Assembly: GCA_965212245.1 (NCBI GenBank)
Contig: OZ243107.1
Span: forward strand, 1,736,001-1,800,000
Source of the DNA: CAKZNE01 sp040222435
GTDB lineage: Bacteria > Bacteroidota > Bacteroidia > Flavobacteriales > Schleiferiaceae
Direction of reading: 5' to 3'
Length of the DNA: 64,000 nucleotides
The notes beneath the pieces are model-generated. The model ran no database searches. It was not told the origin of the DNA and saw only the letters and a program-made list of their open reading frames with translations. This document shows positions 38,184-44,561 of this stretch, piece by piece. The position numbers and the translations under genes were made by a program. Each line of letters opens with the position of its first letter. The stretch's first letter is position 1.

Positions 38184-38203
38184 TTCGAATCCCTCCGTCT
38201 CCG
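38184..38203 (+). other. tRNA-Ser 3'-end remnant, putative attachment core
   Basis: The sequence reads TTCGAAT (T-loop), then CCCTC (3' T-stem strand), CGTCTCC (3' acceptor strand) and G (Ser discriminator), each with exactly the expected length. The 5' T-stem strand that should precede it (GAGGG) is absent, so the similarity begins at the T-loop. Such 3' ends are the usual attachment cores of P4-type integrases, and one is encoded 1.1 kb away. Confidence 0.6.
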
Positions 38204-38225
38204 TCAATTCTAAAAGAGAGAAAAG

Positions 38226-38501
38226 TGGTGATCGCGCAGGGATTCGAACCCTGGACCTACTGATTACATCCCACTACAGTTTTCACTGCCCTTTACAGGT
38301 TTGTGGTCTGGACTATCCCATAGCCTTGGCATTATTGCTTTAGGCTGGCACCGTCTAGTCTCTACACCTTCCCGAGACCGGGCTTGGCTCGGGATTGCCA
38401 TTTTACAGGGTTCCCCGAATTTGATGCCTTTTCAATTATACGTTTCCGAATAATGCTCCCATTACAAAAGTCAGTTGCTCTACCAGCTGAGCTACGCGAT
38501 C
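38226..38501 (-). tRNA. tRNA-Lys(UUU) interrupted by a group I intron
   Basis: The minus strand gives a perfect cloverleaf once 200 nt are removed. The acceptor GATCGCG pairs CGCGATC; the D-stem is GCTC/GAGC; the anticodon stem is ACTGA/TCAGT with loop CTTTTAA; the variable loop is AGGTC; the T-stem CAGGG/CCCTG encloses TTCGAAT; discriminator A and an encoded CCA follow, 76 nt in total. The intron lies in the anticodon loop between U35 and U36. A 38502-38660 leader lies upstream. All stems are fully paired, so the tRNA is probably functional if it splices. Confidence 0.9.
38267..38466 (-). ncRNA. Group I self-splicing intron (200 nt)
   Basis: The 5' exon ends in U and the intron ends in G, as the group I mechanism requires. 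A P1 helix is formed by exon CUUUU and intron GGGAG, with the splice at a U-G wobble. The core elements are visible in order: AATTCGGGGAACCC, AATGGCAATCCCGAGCC, AGAGACTAGACGG and GGGATAGTCC. GACTA in the third and TAGTC in the fourth pair as P7. The order and sequences resemble the tRNA introns of cyanobacteria (subgroup IC3). There is no open frame inside, so no homing endonuclease. Confidence 0.88.
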
Positions 38502-38599
38502 ACACCTCTATTAAGTAGGGCAACAACTTGATAATGCAATCAGGAAGAAAACGCAAGCCCCCTGCAGTTTTTTTTGTGTTTTTGCCGTTAGATAATTTC

Positions 38600-38630
38600 T
38601 TGACATCTAGCTATAGGAATACTATCCTAT
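38600..38630 (+). promoter_or_regulatory. Sigma-70-like promoter with overlapping operator
   Basis: TTGACA at 38600-38605 and TATCCT at 38624-38629 (18-bp spacer) resemble a proteobacterial-type promoter. A perfect inverted repeat ATAGGA/TCCTAT (38613-38618 and 38625-38630) overlaps the -10 and is a likely operator for the downstream excisionase-like protein. Confidence 0.5.
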
Positions 38631-38658
38631 CACCACGTATTTAATATGGAGTAAAAGA

Positions 38659-38919
38659 ATGTATAACCAGAGTAAGCCACCAAATACTGACACTATTATC
38701 TTAGCGGAGTGCTACACACCTGTTCAGGCGGCTAAAGAAATAGGCAAAGCTCCAGGTACCTTGCAAAACTGGCGTACCATAGGTATAGGTCCAAGGTTTT
38801 TAAAAGATAAACGAAACGTCTATTATCCAAAAGCTGAGATAGAAAGATACAAGAAGGAGCGCCTGAAGATATATTCCTCAACTACGGAATGGAAGGTCGA
38901 TCAGACCAGCCATCTTTGA
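38659..38919 (+). CDS. Excisionase-like helix-turn-helix protein
   Basis: This 86-aa protein has a MerR/HTH_17-type DNA-binding fold: ECYTPVQAAKEIGKAPGTLQNWRTIGIGPRFLKDKRNVYYPKAEIERY. Such proteins act as excisionases or AlpA-type regulators next to phage-type integrases. The integrase gene lies 370 bp downstream on the same strand. A GGAG ribosome site precedes the ATG, and a sigma-70-like promoter with an inverted repeat lies just upstream. Confidence 0.8.
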   Translation: MYNQSKPPNTDTIILAECYTPVQAAKEIGKAPGTLQNWRTIGIGPRFLKDKRNVYYPKAEIERYKKERLKIYSSTTEWKVDQTSHL

Positions 38920-38946
38920 CTGTATCTAAACCGTATAAACCTGACC

Positions 38947-38979
38947 AAGGCCCTTACCCCTTAAAGAGGGCCTTTTTAT
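38947..38979 (+). terminator. Terminator after the excisionase-like gene
   Basis: The stem AAGGCCCT/AGGGCCTT is followed by TTTATT, 27 bases past the stop. It separates this gene from the integrase. Confidence 0.7.
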
Positions 38980-39022
38980 TGAGCGCTTCGAACTTCATAA
39001 AAACCTGTAAAAAACACCTTCT

Positions 39023-39272
39023 GACCTATTTACGACCTGGAAATATTCGATAATCTCTTCCAACAGGCAAGCTCTTGTGAATAAACCGGAATTTTTCAAA
39101 GTTTTTGCTTGACCTTTTGATTAAAAGTTGTGAAAATATGGGGTAACACGTGAGGTCAACAGATAACGTAAGCCCATTTATACAACTATTTCAATAGTTT
39201 ACAAAAACGCCTATCTCCTGTAGGCTCACGCTAGTAAATTCAGCATAACAGAATTTGCGACCTATTTACGAC
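39023..39272 (+). repeat. Direct repeat in the integrase upstream region
   Basis: GACCTATTTACGAC occurs exactly at 39023-39036 and again at 39259-39272, 236 bases apart, the second copy 20 bases before the integrase ATG. Repeats like this often are arm-type binding sites for integrase or excisionase. Otherwise the 38980-39291 stretch holds no gene. Confidence 0.5.
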
Positions 39273-39291
39273 ACGAAACAGAGCACGAAAA

Positions 39292-40692
39292 ATGAGGAGA
39301 TTTCATTTGCCAAAAAGAATACCAAGCCCTTTAAATATCCGACAAATAGAGGCTATGAAAACTGACCAAGTGTTATGGGACGCTTTAATACCGGGCCTTC
39401 ATATTCGAGCCGGAAAAAGGACAAAGTCCTTCCTGTATTATTATAAAGCGTTAAGTGGAAAAGAACGCAGGCCTAAGATTGGTAATTATGGTGTGCTTAC
39501 TATTCAAGATGCTCGTGAAATTGCGAGAACCTGGGCATTAGATATAGCTAATGGTGGTGACCCTATGCTTGATAAAAACAACCTTCGGAAAGCCGGGCCA
39601 CCAAAAACCCTTAAAGATTTAAAGCAACGATGGGATGAAGAGTTGGAAAAAGCGCAGAAGGTAAGAGAGGCTATTCTAAAGAATGCTCAAACAGAGATCA
39701 GCCGGATAAGCAGGCTTCCCAATAAGAAGAAAAGACGTAAGCCATTAGGGGAGCTAAAGCCTAGTACTATCAATGCCTATAAGCTGGCTTGGAAATACCT
39801 GATCAAAAAATTTGGAGACTCTTATGAGTTAGATTGCTTCACCACAGAGCAGCTTGATGAATGGATGGACGAATTGGCTGTCAGTCATGGGGTAACTACC
39901 GCTAACCGCACTATGGCCCATTTTTCCGGACTGATAGGGTGGGCTATGGATTGGAGAATGCGGGATAGATCACTTGGCAATCCGGCCCAAGGGGTGGGGA
40001 GATTTGAAGAATTTCCCAGGCGTAGGATTATCAGGCCCGAAGAAGGACCACGCTTTAAAGCTGCATTAAATAAATGGCTGGTTTCCGAAGATCCCGGAGA
40101 ACGAAAAATAGCCAGGCTGTTTGTGCTTTGTTTATATAACTCCAACCGTAGAAGTGAATTCTTAAATGCCCGCTTATCCTGGATGGATTGGGATACAGGC
40201 AAACTGCTACTACCAGATAGCAAAATTGATCAAGTGGAGATTATATTGGGAGAGCAGTGTCTTGAGGTTCTGATTGCAAGATATGAAGAATGGGAAAAGG
40301 AAGGCGCAAACCCTGATCATGACTGGGTTATCCCAGGGCGTTACCCTAATCGACCTTTGAAAGAGCCAAAAAAACTTTGGAAAGCATTCCTTAAAGAAGC
40401 AGGAGTGGAAGGTTTCAATCTTCATGATCTGCGGAGAAGCTTTGCCTCAATAGGATTAAGCAGCTTATCTTTTGGTTTGGATCATATGGGGCAAATCATG
40501 AAGCATAAAAACCCGCAAACTACTAAGCGGTATGCTTATATGATGGACCATGCTCAACGAGCCATTCTTAACAAAACTGGCGAGCAAATAACGGGCCTTT
40601 TAAATGGACGGCATCATTATATTAACCAAAAAGTACCCAGTAGCATAAGAGAAGAGAGAGCCCAGATCAGGAGAAATGCAAATTATCTTTAA
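39292..40692 (+). CDS. P4-type tyrosine integrase
   Basis: This 466-aa integrase has an N-terminal arm-binding domain (LIPGLHIRAGKRTKSFLYYYKALSGKERR...IGNYGVLTIQDARE), a central SAM-like domain and a C-terminal catalytic domain. Visible catalytic residues are Arg in SNRRSEFLN, the HDLRR box, and Tyr in TTKRYAYM. Such integrases usually insert at the 3' end of tRNA genes, which fits the tRNA-Ser end at 38184. It is a second recombination system inside the serine-recombinase element. Confidence 0.9.
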   Translation: MRRFHLPKRIPSPLNIRQIEAMKTDQVLWDALIPGLHIRAGKRTKSFLYYYKALSGKERRPKIGNYGVLTIQDAREIARTWALDIANGGDPMLDKNNLRKAGPPKTLKDLKQRWDEELEKAQKVREAILKNAQTEISRISRLPNKKKRRKPLGELKPSTINAYKLAWKYLIKKFGDSYELDCFTTEQLDEWMDELAVSHGVTTANRTMAHFSGLIGWAMDWRMRDRSLGNPAQGVGRFEEFPRRRIIRPEEGPRFKAALNKWLVSEDPGERKIARLFVLCLYNSNRRSEFLNARLSWMDWDTGKLLLPDSKIDQVEIILGEQCLEVLIARYEEWEKEGANPDHDWVIPGRYPNRPLKEPKKLWKAFLKEAGVEGFNLHDLRRSFASIGLSSLSFGLDHMGQIMKHKNPQTTKRYAYMMDHAQRAILNKTGEQITGLLNGRHHYINQKVPSSIREERAQIRRNANYL

Positions 40693-40795
40693 ATAGTGGC
40701 TATCTGTATCGGTCTGGATTTCATACATACTATACTATGAACTTTTTGATTAAGGAGATAGTCTTAATTTTTAAGAACTAGTTTTAGATAATAGG

Positions 40796-42937
40796 ATGTT
40801 TTCTTTATTTTGGCCCTATAGTCTATCTTCAACAATTTGCATTATGATTAGAAGAACTGATAACATCTTTAAGTTTAAAAGGTGGTTCTTAGGGAAATAT
40901 GGCAGCAACCCCAAAATAATGGGATTTCTCTTTTTGAGTGGTTATAGACTTAGAGCTATTCATTACTTGTTCATGAAATTATATTTCATTTTAATATATT
41001 ATAAAGTGTGGAAATATTGGCAGCAAAGAAAAAGTCAATTATTAAAATTACTAACCAACACATCAATACTAACAAGCATCCTGTTGGGTGCGGTTTCCAT
41101 TTTTATCGCGCTTAGTAGAATCACTTATAAAGACCTAAGTGTGAAATTTAACAAAAATTATAGTTTCAATGTTCTAATCGGTAATATTGAAATGAAAGTA
41201 TGGGTATATTTAATATTATTATTTGTGATATTATTTATCGGATTTCTTTTGTTAGCGCGTATATTTTTCAAACAACAACCTCCAAAAATATATGCAGACC
41301 ATAGTGTCCCAGGGAGGTTCCCTTCTCAGGTTATGGTCTACATATCTTATTGTATCTGGAAGGAATGTCAATATTTTAAGAAGTATAGATACTTGATATG
41401 GGCGTTTAGACAAATGCAAAATAGAGGAGGTAATATTGATAGGACGGTTAAATTCAAGAAGAAATATCGCAAAAAAATAAAGAGATTTAACGCTAGTTTT
41501 AACAGGAGATTTCACTTGGTAAAGGAAATTGACGAAATGATAATACTTCTAGGTAAATCATTGCGCATACCTCCGTATAGAATAAGTGAATACTTTTTTC
41601 AATTTAGCCCTACAATATATTTAGCAGAAACAAGGTTAATGTTTCAACGAATGTATGAAATAGTAATTTTAGCTGAAAAGGACGAAGATGAAGTGCTGAG
41701 ACATAGGATTTTAGAAAATTGTGATACTATTTCGAATTTATACGATAAAATATATAAAAGTCAATTATATCACGCGACTAATGTTAAATTCAGGGATTTA
41801 CATGAGGTCATAATAAATATTTCAAAGGACTTCGGTTTAAGTAGCTCTATACAGGCCTATATATTGGGGATTCAAGGTAACCTAACTGATATAGGAGATA
41901 AACATACTGGTAAGAAAATTGAAAAAATGCAGAGAATCAGATATCTGTTCTTCAAAAGGCGGATGCATCCAGGATTTGATATGCATGCTTTGGTTATTAA
42001 CCTAGTTGAATATTATTTAGCTTCCCACCCCACAGCGGATATGTCAAATAAGGAAATAGGACGAATTAATAAAATCAAAGAAGGCCTTGAGGTTTTCAAG
42101 CATATAGAGTCCCTTGAGTTTGAAGAGAAATTCGACACTTTTAAGCCATTGGGTATAGAGCTGCTAGGCATGTATGAAGATCATCGCCAAACTGGAAGGG
42201 ATGAGATTCTTAAAAAGTTTAATAAGATGGTTTTAGACTTGATCAAAGAGGTTCACGATAGTCCAACCTTAAAGAATCTAGTTTTTATGACTAAAGGGTA
42301 CAGCTCACTAGTTACTCATACATTGCAAAGGTTAATTATTGATTTGTTTAAAAATGATTCGAAAATAACCAAGATGATTAGGGTTATAAATATGCAGATA
42401 TTTATTTTATACGATGAGCTCGAGGACAAGGATCATAGAGTAACAGTTCGACATTTAAGATATAGATTTAAGGAAAATCCGAACCTTCCTTTGATTACTA
42501 ATAATACGGTCCATGTAAATATTGGTGATTTTCAGTGGTATTGTAATAATTTTGAAGCGGAAACTACTAAAGTTGTGTTGCTTTCAGGAGCAGAATTTGT
42601 TGGTAGTAGAGCTGGGGATGTAAGTGGTATTAGGCCCTTTCCATTTATCATGTTGAATGATGAATGTTTGCGTCCAGATTTTATAACCAAACTCCACAGT
42701 AGATCCAGGATTAGAAGTATGTCACAAAGGAAGGATGGGGAGAGAACGGAAATTGAAAATGTGGATGATAACTTTATTCATGTAGTAATGGCTGAAAGAT
42801 TTAAATTGTTTAAATATCCCATTGGTGCATCTGAGGGGGAAAGAAATCCCGTTGATATAGATAAGGTTTTGAGTAAAGATTTTCCAGAGGGACATTTTTT
42901 GTATCCATGTGAGAAGCGTACATTGATTACCAATTAA
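40796..42937 (+). CDS. Large two-helix membrane protein, unknown
   Basis: I do not recognise this 713-aa protein. Two membrane helices lie at about 87-108 and 133-156, with a short outside loop between them, then about 550 soluble, largely helical and basic residues, probably cytoplasmic. No nuclease, ATPase or protease motif is evident. Base composition is very AT-rich. An ATG at 40844 (MIRRTDNIF) is an alternative start. Size and placement behind the integrase fit an accessory, perhaps defence-related, gene. Confidence 0.6.
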   Translation: MFSLFWPYSLSSTICIMIRRTDNIFKFKRWFLGKYGSNPKIMGFLFLSGYRLRAIHYLFMKLYFILIYYKVWKYWQQRKSQLLKLLTNTSILTSILLGAVSIFIALSRITYKDLSVKFNKNYSFNVLIGNIEMKVWVYLILLFVILFIGFLLLARIFFKQQPPKIYADHSVPGRFPSQVMVYISYCIWKECQYFKKYRYLIWAFRQMQNRGGNIDRTVKFKKKYRKKIKRFNASFNRRFHLVKEIDEMIILLGKSLRIPPYRISEYFFQFSPTIYLAETRLMFQRMYEIVILAEKDEDEVLRHRILENCDTISNLYDKIYKSQLYHATNVKFRDLHEVIINISKDFGLSSSIQAYILGIQGNLTDIGDKHTGKKIEKMQRIRYLFFKRRMHPGFDMHALVINLVEYYLASHPTADMSNKEIGRINKIKEGLEVFKHIESLEFEEKFDTFKPLGIELLGMYEDHRQTGRDEILKKFNKMVLDLIKEVHDSPTLKNLVFMTKGYSSLVTHTLQRLIIDLFKNDSKITKMIRVINMQIFILYDELEDKDHRVTVRHLRYRFKENPNLPLITNNTVHVNIGDFQWYCNNFEAETTKVVLLSGAEFVGSRAGDVSGIRPFPFIMLNDECLRPDFITKLHSRSRIRSMSQRKDGERTEIENVDDNFIHVVMAERFKLFKYPIGASEGERNPVDIDKVLSKDFPEGHFLYPCEKRTLITN

Positions 42938-42940
42938 CTT

Positions 42941-43225
42941 TTATTCTATCATGAGAGTTTCTATTTCTTCATATATGGAAGTGTATTTATTCAATATTTT
43001 TTTTGAATCCTTTGGGGATATTTTGCCTGTTAACTCGATATTAATCTTAATATCAGGAGTTGTTTTCTCAATAATGACTTGACTACTTTTAGGGTTTGTT
43101 ATCTCATTATAATATGTGAAGTTACTTTCTCCTGAAGGACTAGATATAGTTTTTTCAGTAACTTCTGTTTGAGTACAAGCAGTTAAGAAGGGAATTGATA
43201 GAAGTAAAGTTTTATTTAAGTTCAT
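42941..43225 (-). CDS. Small lipoprotein
   Basis: From the ATG at 43225 the protein is MNLNKTLLLSIPFLTACTQ, a lipoprotein signal with lipobox LTAC, followed by about 75 residues of mostly beta-type sequence (SGESNFTYYNEITNP, IKINIELTGKISPKD). The longer frame adds 17 residues before the signal and is unlikely. GGAG lies just before the chosen ATG. The function is unknown; it converges with the large membrane protein, 3 bases apart. Confidence 0.6.
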   Translation of the reverse strand: MNLNKTLLLSIPFLTACTQTEVTEKTISSPSGESNFTYYNEITNPKSSQVIIEKTTPDIKINIELTGKISPKDSKKILNKYTSIYEEIETLMIE

Positions 43226-43312
43226 TTTGATCTCCATACTTATATGAAGTTTACTTTTCATATCGCTGATTGTCAATGTTTTATTTGATCCTTATTTATA
43301 TGCAATGAATCC

Positions 43313-43732
43313 TCACTCTTTGTTCATATATGTATTTCCTTGATTTTGAATATTGAATTGCCTGGACATACTGTAATTAGAATGATAATGGAATTTTGCC
43401 TCTTTCATGATGGCTAAACGGCTATGCCGCATTCCTGCTTCAAAGTTCCGGTCAATCTGAAAACGGTTTTGTTCCCTTTGAAAGCCTGAATGAACCCCAC
43501 GTGAAAGCTCCTGGTGCTGAATAAAAAGGCTTACCTCTTTGCGCTCCACGATCTTCATATACCGATCATCCAGTGACACCATAAATTTCTCATCCCGGCT
43601 TCCCGGTTGGGCTATTTTACTCATGGCGTTCAGGCGAGAGCGTAATTCGTTATGAGTGTAGTCCTTGATGGTCGATGGCATGGTAAAGCCCCCGGCCCGG
43701 TTAAAAGCGTCTTTGGATGGTTTTGCATTCAT
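43313..43732 (-). CDS. Hypothetical element protein near the relaxase
   Basis: A 139-aa basic, helical protein (SRLNAMSKIAQPGSRDEKFM, GMRHSRLAIMKEAKFHYHSN) with no recognised family. It is divergent from the 43801 gene. High charge and the location next to the mobilization genes suggest a nucleic-acid-binding accessory, but nothing specific can be said. Confidence 0.5.
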   Translation of the reverse strand: MNAKPSKDAFNRAGGFTMPSTIKDYTHNELRSRLNAMSKIAQPGSRDEKFMVSLDDRYMKIVERKEVSLFIQHQELSRGVHSGFQREQNRFQIDRNFEAGMRHSRLAIMKEAKFHYHSNYSMSRQFNIQNQGNTYMNKE

Positions 43733-43800
43733 AAATACATGGTTTTTGACCCCGTTTTGGGGTATAGTGAATAAATCGTTTGACGGGATAAGGAGTAAAA

Positions 43801-44148
43801 ATGTCTGAGCTGGATAGCCTTAGTTTTTCGGCCTCTGAGGTTCGGGTGCAGCTCAACGAGCAGCACCAAGCCATGCAGGATGCTTTTCCAGATACGGTTG
43901 AAGCCGCTCGTGATATGATCAGGGCGTACTTGCAATTGCATGACCCTTCCCGCTTGCGCGTATTCCAGGGACAGGCCGCAGCCAATTATGCCGTGGTGGA
44001 TCAACTCAACTATGCGCTTTTTTCCATTTGTGGCCTGCTTCAGCAGGAGCAAGAAGGCAATCCCAATGTCACCCCACTCCAAAAAGATATTTGGTGCAGG
44101 ACGTATTTGAAGCTGCCTTTTCGCGCTATTGACGGGGATCAGGTTTAA
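43801..44148 (+). CDS. Hypothetical element protein (115 aa)
   Basis: This acidic helical protein (MSELDSLSFSASEVRVQLNEQHQ..., LNYALFSICGLLQQEQEG) has no known motif. An AAGGAG ribosome site 6 bases before the ATG gives a sure start. It converges with the gene downstream of the relaxase, overlapping 4 bases. It is probably an element backbone gene of unknown role. Confidence 0.58.
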   Translation: MSELDSLSFSASEVRVQLNEQHQAMQDAFPDTVEAARDMIRAYLQLHDPSRLRVFQGQAAANYAVVDQLNYALFSICGLLQQEQEGNPNVTPLQKDIWCRTYLKLPFRAIDGDQV

Positions 44149-44561
44149 AAAACGTAATCGCATTCCAGTGTGATTTCAGAAATAAATATATCGGCCCCGC
44201 CATCATCTTTTCCTCCGGGGCTTTCCTTGATCCATTTGACTAAATCCATAGCCAAATATTCTTCCAGCTTATGTAAGCCGCGCCCCTTAATGAACACTTG
44301 CAGATCGGGCGTGAAAATCCGTAAATCCGCAGCCGACTCCAGTTTTAGTATGGGCATCAGGGCATAGGGGATGCTGATGCTTTTCGCATCCCTGAAGATC
44401 AGCTTGAACCGCTTTAGAAACTCCCCTTGCCGTGCCGTGGCATAACAGGCGTGGGTTTGCGCCTGAACACCGGGCGGTTGCCATGCTCCTTTAGTCCCGC
44501 TCGATACCCGGCCCTGGTTTTGGAAGTGGGTTGCGAGGTGGTTGGTGTTGTCGTTGTCCAT
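44145..44561 (-). CDS. Hypothetical protein overlapping the relaxase end
   Basis: This 138-aa frame follows the relaxase on the same strand and overlaps its last 71 bases if the first ATG is used; a later start is possible. The conserved-looking part (LIFRDAKSISIPYALMPILKLES...IFTPDLQVFIKGRGLHKLEEYLAMDLVKWIKES) suggests a small alpha/beta protein. No family is recognised. Translational coupling to the relaxase is likely. Confidence 0.55.
   Translation of the reverse strand: MDNDNTNHLATHFQNQGRVSSGTKGAWQPPGVQAQTHACYATARQGEFLKRFKLIFRDAKSISIPYALMPILKLESAADLRIFTPDLQVFIKGRGLHKLEEYLAMDLVKWIKESPGGKDDGGADIFISEITLECDYVF

Noticed and set aside
38226..38501. Reading the interrupted tRNA as Thr(UGU)
   Set aside because: The stems resemble E. 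coli tRNA-Thr, and TGTAAT occurs at both exon ends, but splicing to UGU would need the intron to end in T instead of the required G. Only the Lys(UUU) splice gives a 7-base loop with U at the 5' site and G at the 3' end.
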